A stretch of DNA of 27,783 nt from an uncultured Clostridia bacterium (GTDB lineage Bacteria > Bacillota > Clostridia > Christensenellales > UBA1242): positions 1 through 27,783 of the forward strand of contig CALKLQ010000005.1 of assembly GCA_937992055.1 (NCBI GenBank), given 5' to 3'. Made by a program: the position numbers and the translations under genes. The notes below the pieces were generated by a model, which saw only the letters and a program-made list of their open reading frames with translations, was not told the DNA's origin and did not search any database. Positions 7,674 through 14,770 of the stretch are shown one piece after another; positions within the stretch are counted from its first letter, which is position 1; each line of letters begins with the position of its first letter.

Positions 7674-7700
7674 GACATTAGCTTATGCTAATGTTTTTTT
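7674..7700 (+). terminator. plus-strand terminator after the structured element
   Basis: ACATTAGC-TTAT-GCTAATGT followed by six or more T's. The U tract is on the plus strand, so it does not serve the gene stopping at 7703 on the minus strand. It would end a transcript crossing the 7502-7655 element. Confidence 0.65.
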
Positions 7701-7702
7701 GT

Positions 7703-10207
7703 TTAACCAATATTGTTATCAGAATTATTAGAATTATTTTCAGTGTCAACTACGGATGCATTATCTGTTTGAGCCTCATCAAATTTGGAGAGGGTTTCAT
7801 CTATTTTTGCATTTAGTTCCTCTTGTTGTTGTTTTAATTTAGCATTTTCCTCTTCAATTTGCTTGTTAAGTCTTTCCAATTCCTCAAAAATTTCGTTTTT
7901 ATCTAAAGTTTCTTTTTTAGGTCTGCCACGCTTTTTTGGAGATTTTGGTTTATCTTCGGTTTCAGTTTCAACCTTTTTAGGTCTACCACGTTTTTTAGGG
8001 GCGGAAGAGGAGCTAGGAGAGGAGGCTTTTTTAGGTCTGCCAGGCTTTTTCTTAGGTTTGTCAATAATCTCCTCAATTACCGTTGTTGTTGTGATTTTTT
8101 TAGGTCTGCCACGTTTTTTCTTTGGCTCCACAATTTCTTCAACCACGGTTGTAGTTACCTTTCTTGGTCTTCCTCGTTTTTTAGCTGGAGAAGGCGAGGT
8201 GGCTGTGGTTGCTTTTTTAGGACGACCACGTTTCTTAGGTTGTTTGTTTTCTTCTTGTTCGCTTACAACCTTTCTTGGTCTTCCTCTTTTACGTTTAGGA
8301 GCTTGTTCCTCAACAGTTTTATCTTCTGTCGTTTCTTGCTGCTCGTTTGAAATTTCAATTATTGGGAACTCATCGTCCTCATTAGAGTTCTCTTGAGTTT
8401 GTTCTTCAACGCTTGCTTCTTCGTTTTCTATTGGTTGGTCTGATTGAGTTTGTAAATTTTCTTGGGGTTGTTCTTCCTGAGGAGGGAAGTAATTTCCTTC
8501 TGAATCATAATGACCACCAAATTCGTCAAAGTAATTACCTTTATCATCGTAATAGGTTCCGTTTTTGTAAATGTAATAGCCTCTATCATCATAATATCCG
8601 CCATATTCATCATATTGTGGTTGCTCTGTTTGGGTTTGTTCCTCTTCAAGTTCTAGGTCAGGTTGATCTTCTGAAACATTGTCATCTACTACAGGTTCTT
8701 GAATTTCTTCCACAATATTTTGTTTGCCAAGCTTAACCTTTTCTTCCTCTTTTCTTAGATCTTCATTATAGAAAATTTCACTATGTTCGCCAGCTTCCAC
8801 ACCCAAGTTTTCAAGTATTTGATGTAGTTTATTAATTTCTCCTTCTTTAGAGTCAATCAAAATATTTGCGTCATTAAGTTTTTCTATAAGCTTATCTCTT
8901 TCAGATTTAAGATTATCTTTTTCTTCCTTTTCTCGATTTTCAAGATCTTGGTCGATTTTGTTATATATTTTAGTAGAGAATGTTTCATATTCCGCTTTCA
9001 TAGCATCTTCAACATATTTTCTTCTATCTTCAAGTTCATTTCTTCTGGTTTCTATTTCAGCGTTCAAGGTGCTCATCTCTTGTTCAAAGCGCATTGTTGT
9101 ACTTTCGTAGTCTTTTTCGAGTTGTTCCTGTTTTTTAATTTCGTCAGATTGTTGCTTTCTTATATAATTGCTTTCAATTCTGTTTGTAGATTCTTCCTGT
9201 TGTTTTCTAAGTCTATCAACATTTTCCTTACTTGCTTGCATTTTACGTTGATATTCTTTTTGATTGTTTTCATAGTTGCGTTTTAAGCTTTCCATTTCAG
9301 ATTCTAATTGCTGAATTTCTGAAAGTGTTCTTTGTCTTTGGTTGAGATAAATTTCGGTTTCTTTCATGGCTCTGTCTAAAATCTGTGAGCCATCAATTCC
9401 AATAGAATTAAAATCATATTCTTCGTGTTCAATAGCATTTAATCTTGCATTTTCAAGCTCTTTTTGTTCCTGCCTTGCACGTTTTTCTAAATATTCATTT
9501 AAAACTGGAATGCCTTTTCTAATTTCTTCTTTAGTGAATAGCACTTCAAAGTCAATATATGCTGGAAGTGTGGAACAAGCCTTGTCGATATATCTATTAA
9601 AAAGATGGAAGTTTTGATATAACCCGGCAAGATTTGTATTTTGCCAACTTCTTAAAAGGATAGAAAAGAAGGTGTTTAGCACAATTATTGCAATAGGGGT
9701 GAGAAGGGAATTTATTAAAATTGTTCCAATATTAGAGGTTCCAGTTGCTGCAAAATAGCCAAAATTTAAAAGAAAGGTAATGGCCATGAGTGTGTAGCAA
9801 ATTGACATAAGATTTTTTATGTTAGAAGAGAATGAACTTGTATGAAGAGGTTTTTCAATACAATTGTAGTTTGACATATAATGACTTGGTTCATTTTCTC
9901 TATATAGCATATATTGTTGCCAGTGATATCTTAAAAGTTTTGGAGCCTTTTTCATACGCTTATTAAATTCAATTAAATTATTTTCATCAATATATTGATT
10001 ATAATAAAGCCATCTATTAAGCCCATCAAGACTTCTATCTAATCTTAATTCATAAGAAAAAGATGATTTTATTAAGAAAAATATAACCATGAAAAGTTCT
10101 AGAGCAATGCCAACATAAAATATGTAATCGAGTGAAAGATAGCCTTGAGAGTAAAGTTGGCCAAAAAATCCAGTGATTGTTTCCACTATTCCGGCAAGAT
10201 TTGACAT
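7703..10207 (-). CDS. membrane-anchored coiled-coil protein with seven AT-hook motifs
   Basis: 834 residues, not recognised as a known family. Order: membrane helix at ~25-47; a basic/aromatic soluble part; two more helices at ~133-155 and 160-186; a charged coiled coil at ~235-465; an acidic Glu/Gln region; a Tyr/Gly/Asp repeat tract at ~532-575; seven AT-hook cores (GRP flanked by Lys/Arg) at ~638-646, 657-665, 675-683, 696-704, 717-727, 736-745 and 756-765; and a short C-terminal coil at ~770-810. AT-hooks bind the minor groove of AT-rich DNA, so it may tether the chromosome to the membrane. The N-terminal topology recalls MotA/TolQ/ExbB or ZorA proteins, without a motif that proves it. 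AAGGAG precedes the ATG. Monocistronic. Architecture is clear; function is inference. Confidence 0.8.
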   Translation of the reverse strand: MSNLAGIVETITGFFGQLYSQGYLSLDYIFYVGIALELFMVIFFLIKSSFSYELRLDRSLDGLNRWLYYNQYIDENNLIEFNKRMKKAPKLLRYHWQQYMLYRENEPSHYMSNYNCIEKPLHTSSFSSNIKNLMSICYTLMAITFLLNFGYFAATGTSNIGTILINSLLTPIAIIVLNTFFSILLRSWQNTNLAGLYQNFHLFNRYIDKACSTLPAYIDFEVLFTKEEIRKGIPVLNEYLEKRARQEQKELENARLNAIEHEEYDFNSIGIDGSQILDRAMKETEIYLNQRQRTLSEIQQLESEMESLKRNYENNQKEYQRKMQASKENVDRLRKQQEESTNRIESNYIRKQQSDEIKKQEQLEKDYESTTMRFEQEMSTLNAEIETRRNELEDRRKYVEDAMKAEYETFSTKIYNKIDQDLENREKEEKDNLKSERDKLIEKLNDANILIDSKEGEINKLHQILENLGVEAGEHSEIFYNEDLRKEEEKVKLGKQNIVEEIQEPVVDDNVSEDQPDLELEEEQTQTEQPQYDEYGGYYDDRGYYIYKNGTYYDDKGNYFDEFGGHYDSEGNYFPPQEEQPQENLQTQSDQPIENEEASVEEQTQENSNEDDEFPIIEISNEQQETTEDKTVEEQAPKRKRGRPRKVVSEQEENKQPKKRGRPKKATTATSPSPAKKRGRPRKVTTTVVEEIVEPKKKRGRPKKITTTTVIEEIIDKPKKKPGRPKKASSPSSSSAPKKRGRPKKVETETEDKPKSPKKRGRPKKETLDKNEIFEELERLNKQIEEENAKLKQQQEELNAKIDETLSKFDEAQTDNASVVDTENNSNNSDNNIG

Positions 10208-10242
10208 AATTTTTTCTCCTTGTACAATAAAATTTCAAAATT

Positions 10243-10251
10243 AGTATATCA
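10243..10251 (-). promoter_or_regulatory. extended -10 promoter of the AT-hook protein gene
   Basis: Minus strand TGATATACT (TGn-TATACT), 36 bases before the start codon, without a good -35 box. Confidence 0.4.
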
Positions 10252-10357
10252 CATTGTTTTTTATTTAACTAATATTTTTTAAATTTTTTTTATTTTTTCA
10301 TTATTTTTTTTAATATTTTTTTATAATTTTTTGATATATTTATTTTTTATTATTTCG

Positions 10358-10387
10358 TTGACAATTTGCCTTAATGCAACTTATAAT
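10358..10387 (+). promoter_or_regulatory. sigma-A promoter of the 10408/10921 gene pair
   Basis: TTGACA (10358-10363), 18-base spacer, TATAAT (10382-10387). The gap from 10252 to 10357 is a near-pure A/T tract, T-rich on the plus strand, which could act as an upstream activating or bent region. Confidence 0.8.
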
Positions 10388-10407
10388 TAAATAAAAGTGA
10401 GGGTTAA

Positions 10408-10869
10408 ATGAAATCTTATAGTTTTTTAAGTAAAATACCTAAAAATTGGCTTGAAGTAAGTAGGGAGGAATTGGAAGGTTTAGGAGTGTTTGAAAATGAA
10501 GAATATAAATTGATAGGTGCTTACTTTGCAAACGAACAAATAATATTTTTTCATGAATATCCAGAAATTCCAGATTTTTTAGATGAATTAAAAGAGGCGT
10601 ATTTAGATTTATTTATTCACGATAAAACTTCACAAAAAAGTGAGGTGATGGATTCCGTGTTGGTCGAGCTTGGTGAGTTTAATGGACAAAAATTTTTGTT
10701 TTATGTTTCAAATATAGAGGGTGGAAACAAACTCTCATTGCAAATCTTTTGCCAAGTTGAAAATAAAAATTTTGGTGTGGTTACCGCAATAGACTTTGAA
10801 AAAAGTTTGAATTTTGAAAAAATAGCTAATATTTCACATGTAAACCAAATTTTAAAACTTTTTACTTAG
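10408..10869 (+). CDS. hypothetical soluble protein
   Basis: 153 residues, no signal peptide, membrane helix or Cys cluster, and no family that I recognise. It is acidic and rich in Phe, Glu and Lys, with alternating predicted strands in the second half (residues 75-120), suggesting a small alpha/beta cytoplasmic protein. GTGAGG precedes the ATG, and a consensus promoter lies 21 bases upstream. The lipoprotein gene follows 51 bases later on the same strand without a terminator between, so the two are probably co-transcribed and may act together. Confidence 0.7.
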   Translation: MKSYSFLSKIPKNWLEVSREELEGLGVFENEEYKLIGAYFANEQIIFFHEYPEIPDFLDELKEAYLDLFIHDKTSQKSEVMDSVLVELGEFNGQKFLFYVSNIEGGNKLSLQIFCQVENKNFGVVTAIDFEKSLNFEKIANISHVNQILKLFT

Positions 10870-10920
10870 ATTTTTGTTATAAATGATTCAGTTTTTTAAT
10901 ATTTTAATAAATGAGGAAAA

Positions 10921-11799
10921 ATGAAAAAATTTTTAGCTTGCTTTCTACTTTTATGTCTAACATTGCTTACTGGCTGTTTTAATCAAAGCGCAGATATCAT
11001 TAACAATAGCTTTTACTCCCACAACATAACTCAGGGGCAAACAAATGAGTTGGTGGGAGAGGTCTATGCTTTTAATTTGCAGGTGTTAAATTTAGATACT
11101 GAAAGTCATTCTAATCTTACAAAAATAATTGTCGCCAAACTTGAAGATATAAAAAAAGAACTTACAATAGAATTTTCACTTAGATTAGGTGAACAAAGTG
11201 AGGAAATACAAAAAAAGTTTAACGGCAAAGTGGCGCTTTTAGTCAGCAATGAACAAGATATTATTTCTTTAAAGATAAATTTTGAAAATAAGGAAGTTTG
11301 GAACTTTTTTTCCACATCTAAAACTTATGAGCCCCAGCTCGAAAAATCATTATTTATTGTTAGAAGGATAGATGCAAACACTAGATTTGGTGCGGTGACT
11401 AACCTTACCGGAGAAGAAACCATTATTGGAGAATACATTAAGGAAAGTGTTTTTTCTAATATCAATTCAGAAATATTAAAAGATATAAAATACAAAAGTT
11501 CATTTAATTATATCACTCCAACAAAACGTAGACACTCTTCAGCGGATGCAATAGTGGGATATGCCGGGCTTTATTATCATCAATGGGATACAACGAACGG
11601 AGTTCCTCAAGTAAAGTTATGGTATAATTTTGCAAACGTTGTAAGTTGGTATATTCTTGCTCTTGTGTTAACCGCATTAATTGTTTCTCTGTTTATTTTG
11701 ATAAATCATATTTTAGAAAAGAGGAAAAAAGTAGAAACTGTGGAACTTACAAAAGAAGATTTTTTAAAAGAACTTTTTGAAGATGATGAAAAACAATGA
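10921..11799 (+). CDS. lipoprotein with C-terminal membrane helix, unknown function
   Basis: 292 residues. A signal peptide with lipobox LTGC places the lipidated cysteine at C19. The body (20-240) should lie outside the membrane. A hydrophobic helix at ~242-265 (starting WYILALVL) and a charged tail rich in Glu and Lys then return to the cytoplasm. Lipid anchor and helix together would hold both ends of the domain at the membrane. I recognise no domain; residues 60-150 alternate strand-like segments, and GYAGLYYHQWD near 213-223 is aromatic and could be functional. GAGGAAAAATG marks the start. It follows the 10408 gene in the same transcript and ends at a strong terminator. Confidence 0.75.
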   Translation: MKKFLACFLLLCLTLLTGCFNQSADIINNSFYSHNITQGQTNELVGEVYAFNLQVLNLDTESHSNLTKIIVAKLEDIKKELTIEFSLRLGEQSEEIQKKFNGKVALLVSNEQDIISLKINFENKEVWNFFSTSKTYEPQLEKSLFIVRRIDANTRFGAVTNLTGEETIIGEYIKESVFSNINSEILKDIKYKSSFNYITPTKRRHSSADAIVGYAGLYYHQWDTTNGVPQVKLWYNFANVVSWYILALVLTALIVSLFILINHILEKRKKVETVELTKEDFLKELFEDDEKQ

Positions 11800-11800
11800 T

Positions 11801-11828
11801 AAAAAAACTGAGAATTCTCAGTTTTTTT
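11801..11828 (+). terminator. rho-independent terminator
   Basis: AAACTGAG-AATT-CTCAGTTT (11805-11824) with A's before and seven T's at 11822-11828. It ends the lipoprotein gene two bases after its stop codon. Confidence 0.9.
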
Positions 11829-11891
11829 GTTTAATTAATTCATTTAAAAAATTAATTTTGTTATTAGTAAATCGCCAAACGCAAAAGTGAC

Positions 11892-12074
11892 TAACAACGT
11901 TTAATTAGCTTAAAAATGTCGTGGTGTTAAATATTTGAAAGTAAAAATTTACAAGAAGCAAAGAGACAAGCGCGAAGCATTTGTCTAGGTTTTGGCGTTG
12001 CCTAAAAAAACAAGGAAGCAAAGAGCGCAGCGAGTGATTGCAAAGCAATCTAATGTGCGCTAGCATATGCTTCC
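11892..12074. repeat. hairpin-rich intergenic element with a three-helix cruciform
   Basis: The core, 12014-12074, holds three nested helices: GGAAGCA/TGCTTCC (12014-12020, 12068-12074), AGCGCA/TGCGCT (12024-12029, 12056-12061) and GATTGC/GCAATC (12036-12041, 12045-12050). To its left are TAACAACG/CGT-GG-TGTTA (11892-11929) and GACAA/TTGTC near 11964-11984, and GAAGCAAAGAG occurs twice (about 11955 and 12015). G+C is well above the surroundings. It lies between convergent genes and has no reading frame that looks coding. Confidence 0.6.
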
Positions 12075-12091
12075 GAACAAGTTTATATGTC

Positions 12092-12814
12092 TTAAAAAGA
12101 TAAGGTCTGTTCATTTGAAGATTCATTTTTTTCTTTTTTAGCATTTTCTTTCTTAATTTCTTGAGCAATTTGTTCTTGTTTTTGTTCCTCTATTAGCTTT
12201 TCTTGTTGTTTTTCTAGTTGTTTTTGTTCGGTTTTTATTTGAATTTCAGCTTGTTCTTTTTTTAATTCATTCAATTTTGCTTTAGTATTACAATATTGAA
12301 CAAAATTTAAATGTGCTACCTCAAGTTTAAATTCTTCTAAATAACTTTCCTTTAAAAGTTCGTTGAGCTTTTTATCTATGTTGCATATGTTTTGATATTC
12401 CAGCAGGGGATTGGCATTTTTTTTGCCTAATTTAGTTATTGCCTTTGCAAGCATTTGCTCTCGATTTTTTAAAAAGATAATAACCTCTTTAACCTGCTTT
12501 TTTATTGATTCATTAAAGATGTTGTCTTCAATATTGTTTTGCAATAAGTCTTTTAAAATATTATTATTCTTAAGAGCAAGCTCAAAATGCTTTTTAACCT
12601 CTTTTGCTGGTTTTTCTAAAAAATCTTCAGTCAATATGGGTGTTTTATCTCTATTTTTTTCCAATCTGTCTTGTATAAATCCTAGATTCAGAATAAAATC
12701 TTCCTCAAAAGGATTATATCCATTTTCAAGATATAATTCTCCTAATTCTGGGTTTACAAGATTGAGTGCATTAAACACATTGTAATTTTTGTCTTCTTCT
12801 TTAATTGTCTGCAT
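12092..12814 (-). CDS. coiled-coil hypothetical protein
   Basis: 240 residues, soluble, not recognised. Residues 1-140 are helical with scattered hydrophobics and no motif. From ~150 onward the sequence is a Lys/Glu/Gln-rich helix, almost certainly a long coiled coil (residues 165-232), ending in a polar tail. A consensus promoter (TTGACA-17-TAAAAT) and AAAGGA precede the ATG. It is convergent with the lipoprotein gene, separated by the structured element. A structural or scaffold role is possible but nothing in the context defines one. Confidence 0.7.
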   Translation of the reverse strand: MQTIKEEDKNYNVFNALNLVNPELGELYLENGYNPFEEDFILNLGFIQDRLEKNRDKTPILTEDFLEKPAKEVKKHFELALKNNNILKDLLQNNIEDNIFNESIKKQVKEVIIFLKNREQMLAKAITKLGKKNANPLLEYQNICNIDKKLNELLKESYLEEFKLEVAHLNFVQYCNTKAKLNELKKEQAEIQIKTEQKQLEKQQEKLIEEQKQEQIAQEIKKENAKKEKNESSNEQTLSF

Positions 12815-12832
12815 ATTTAATCCTTTATTAGT

Positions 12833-12861
12833 ATTTTAACAAACTAAAAAAATAATGTCAA
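12833..12861 (-). promoter_or_regulatory. sigma-A promoter of the 240-residue coiled-coil gene
   Basis: Minus strand TTGACA (12856-12861), 17 bases, TAAAAT (12833-12838), 18 bases before the start codon. Confidence 0.75.
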
Positions 12862-12889
12862 TTTTACAAATTCTTTTAGTTGTTTTATT

Positions 12890-13016
12890 TTAAGGCTTAA
12901 AAATTTAAACTAAATGACAATGCTTTGCTCATTTTGCTTACAAATCAAATTGAAGCCTCTTGATTTGCAAGACATCAAATTTAAATAAAAATTAACTATG
13001 CTTGAATGAGCCTTAA
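12890..13016. repeat. possible structured intergenic element
   Basis: TTAAGGCT (12890-12897) is complementary to AGCCTTAA (13009-13016), inside which GCCTTAAGGC is itself a palindrome. Between them CAAATCAA pairs with TTGATTTG and can extend through CTT/AAG. The outer arms are short, so this is less certain than the elements near 7.5 and 12.0 kb. The rest of the gap holds only the tRNA-Ser promoter. Confidence 0.35.
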
Positions 13017-13120
13017 GGCGCTATAAGTAAATATTCAATAAGATAGTATAATTACAATTTAAAATTTTATATATTCTTGATAATTAAGTAAAAAAGTTGC
13101 TAAAAAAATTTTATAAAACG

Positions 13121-13149
13121 CTTGCAAAAACAAAAAAAATATGTATAAT
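13121..13149 (+). promoter_or_regulatory. tRNA-Ser promoter
   Basis: CTTGCA (13121-13126; TTGCAA if shifted by one), 17 bases, TATAAT (13144-13149), 30 bases before the mature tRNA 5' end. Confidence 0.65.
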
Positions 13150-13179
13150 AGACAATGTCTTTTAAATAGATTTAAACGT

Positions 13180-13267
13180 GGAGAGTTGGCTGAGCGGTCG
13201 AAAGCGGCGGTCTTGAAAACCGTTGATGTGAAAGCATCCTGGGGTTCGAATCCCTAACTCTCCGCCA
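13180..13267 (+). tRNA. tRNA-Ser(TGA)
   Basis: 88 bases with encoded CCA. Acceptor GGAGAGT pairs with ACTCTCC. The anticodon arm GCGGT-CTTGAAA-ACCGT reads TGA (codon UCA). A long variable arm (TGATG...CATC type) marks it as a class II serine tRNA. The T arm is TGGGG-TTCGAAT-CCCTA, so its first pair is T·A and the others Watson-Crick. Confidence 0.96.
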
Positions 13268-13272
13268 ATTTT

Positions 13273-13323
13273 AGTTTCAAATTTGTCTCTCATAACTTTG
13301 TGAAACAGTTTGAAACTTTTTTG
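13273..13323 (+). terminator. tRNA-Ser terminator
   Basis: AGTTTCAAA (13273-13281) pairs with TTTGAAACT (13309-13317), loop of 27 bases, followed by a T run. The large loop makes it less typical. Confidence 0.55.
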
Positions 13324-13353
13324 TTTTATGATAAAATTTAACTAGGTGAGTAT

Positions 13354-13848
13354 ATGAACAATAAAGAAGCATCTTTAACAAAAAAATATACTACAGGCAA
13401 ATATATTTTTTGGGACATAGATGGAACACTTGCACCATATAGATTTAACGGACATTTGGCCGACCCTGATGGAACAAATAATGGAATGTCTATTAAAGAA
13501 ATTAATGATGGGGTTTTTCTAAGACGCAAACCATCAAAGTTTATGCAAAATGTAGTAGAAACTTGTGGAGCAAAAAAAAATATAATCTTGTCGCATACTC
13601 AAAATGAAAAAGAAAAAGAAGACAAAATTTTATGGCTGAAAAAGCATTATCCAGCCATTAATGAGTATATCATAGTTTTAGATAATATTTCTAAGGCTGA
13701 CACAATAATTAAATATTGTGCCAATCAAAATATCGACATAAAAGATGTAATTTTTGTTGATGATGTGCTAACTATTTTGCGAGAAGCAGAACGAAAAGGC
13801 ATTGCCGCATATCATATAAGCAGTTTTTTAGACTGGAACAATTGTTGA
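13354..13848 (+). CDS. HAD-superfamily hydrolase
   Basis: 164 residues with the HAD motifs in order: FWDIDGTLA at 19-27 (nucleophile D21, acid D23), Ser80 in IILSHT as motif II, Lys114 in ISKAD as motif III, and FVDDV at 134-138 (D136, D137) as motif IV. These enzymes are mostly small-molecule phosphatases using an aspartyl-phosphate intermediate with Mg2+. The short insertion after motif I suggests a minimal cap, so the substrate could be large or exposed. No strong Shine-Dalgarno site: only GGTGAG seven bases from the ATG. It sits alone after tRNA-Ser. The stop codon lies within the first copy of the GTTGACTATA repeat. Confidence 0.8.
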   Translation: MNNKEASLTKKYTTGKYIFWDIDGTLAPYRFNGHLADPDGTNNGMSIKEINDGVFLRRKPSKFMQNVVETCGAKKNIILSHTQNEKEKEDKILWLKKHYPAINEYIIVLDNISKADTIIKYCANQNIDIKDVIFVDDVLTILREAERKGIAAYHISSFLDWNNC

Positions 13849-14046
13849 CTATAATAACATTTTTGTCAACTAGTGTTGACTATATAAACATTTGTGTAAA
13901 TAAAAACAATATTAGTTTTAAATTTGTTTTTGTCAAATTTGGAACTTTTTTTAATTGTGAAATAATAAGCAAGATTTCACACAAACAATGTTAAAAAAAT
14001 TTGAAACTAAAAATTTTAACATTATTGACAATGAATATTAGTCAAC
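13844..14046. repeat. GTTGACTATA repeats and hairpins in the gap before the SAP gene
   Basis: Two direct copies GTTGACTATAATAACATTT (13844) and GTTGACTATATAAACATTT (13875), with GTCAAC at 13865-13870 between them and TTAGTCAAC at 14038-14046, so alternative pairings are possible. TGTGAAAT/ATTTCACA (13956-13963, 13974-13981) and GTTAAAA/TTTTAAC (13990-13996, 14014-14020) form further stems. Related but decayed copies occur at 15211 and 15832. Confidence 0.45.
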
Positions 14047-14098
14047 ACTTTTTGAATGTTCAGAACTTGAATAAAATTAAGAAAAATTAATACTAAAT

Positions 14099-14118
14099 AT
14101 ACTATAGTATGTTATAAT
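14099..14118 (+). promoter_or_regulatory. extended -10 promoter with adjoining palindrome (SAP-PNPOx operon)
   Basis: TGTTATAAT (14110-14118) is a perfect TGn-TATAAT box. Directly upstream ATACTATAGTAT (14099-14110) is a perfect 12-base palindrome in the spacer position, a likely repressor site. Confidence 0.5.
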
Positions 14119-14167
14119 GCATTTGCTAAGAAAAGAGCGATAAATGATAATTTAAGGTGAAGTTATT

Positions 14168-14743
14168 ATGAATGAAAGACCTATACTAGATTTAAATTTA
14201 GATAGTAAAGCCTTTAATGAATTTCATTATTTAAAAGAAGAATTAGTAGATTTTTGTAAAAATTATAATTTACAAGCAACTGGTAGTAAAGAAGAACTAA
14301 CTGATAGAATAATTAAATTTCTTGAAACAGGGGAAAAGACCGTTAAAACTCATAATAAAGGAAAAACAAATACACCTGAAATTATCAAACTTGATACGAA
14401 ATTAGAGAGCAATCTTGTTTGTTCAGAAAAGCATAGAAAATTTTTTAAAGAACAAATAGGGGATAGTTTTTCTTTTAACGTATTATTTCAAAAATGGTTA
14501 AAGGATAATGCAGGCAAAACTTATCAAGAATCAATACAGGCATATTATCAGACCTTAGAATTTAAAAAGAAGAAAAAAACCACTATTGATAAACAATTTG
14601 AATATAACATTTATATTAGAGATTTCTTTAATGATAATAAAGATAAGAGTTTAGATGATGCAATTAAATGTTGGAAATACAAGAAAGGTCAAAAAGGTCA
14701 TAACAAGTATGAAAAAGAAGATTTGATTGTATTATCACAATGA
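14168..14743 (+). CDS. SAP-domain protein with DUF6434-like C-terminus
   Basis: 191 residues. Residues ~15-58 match the SAP helix-turn-helix motif that binds AT-rich DNA: LKEELVDFCKNYNLQATGSK leads into EELTDRIIKFL. Residues ~70-190 resemble a domain often found after SAP in Bacillota (DUF6434, from memory), with the repeated pattern of FFKEQIG...FNVLFQKWLKDNAGKTY and FFNDNKDKSLDDAIKCWKY. That suggests an internal duplication of a helical unit. AGGTGAAG precedes the start. The PNPOx-like gene follows after 27 bases and must be co-transcribed. Binding to DNA is likely; the regulatory or repair role is not known. Confidence 0.75.
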   Translation: MNERPILDLNLDSKAFNEFHYLKEELVDFCKNYNLQATGSKEELTDRIIKFLETGEKTVKTHNKGKTNTPEIIKLDTKLESNLVCSEKHRKFFKEQIGDSFSFNVLFQKWLKDNAGKTYQESIQAYYQTLEFKKKKKTTIDKQFEYNIYIRDFFNDNKDKSLDDAIKCWKYKKGQKGHNKYEKEDLIVLSQ

Positions 14744-14770
14744 CAATTTAAAATTTATGGGGAGAAAATT

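Noticed and set aside
7785..8736. Plus-strand frames opposite the AT-hook region, one with repeated FLGLPRF
   Set aside because: The repeat is the antisense reading of the AT-hook codons; no start signal is present.
7703..11799. Zorya-like antiphage system (ZorA-like membrane protein with partners)
   Set aside because: Only the topology is suggestive; no ZorB-type OmpA/MotB partner, helicase or nuclease gene is nearby.
11905..12168. 87-residue minus-strand frame overlapping the end of the coiled-coil gene
   Set aside because: It overlaps the real gene in another frame and runs through the cruciform element; no ribosome binding site is seen.
13844..13900. CRISPR array
   Set aside because: Only two adjacent copies, spacing too short, repeats diverged, and no cas genes.
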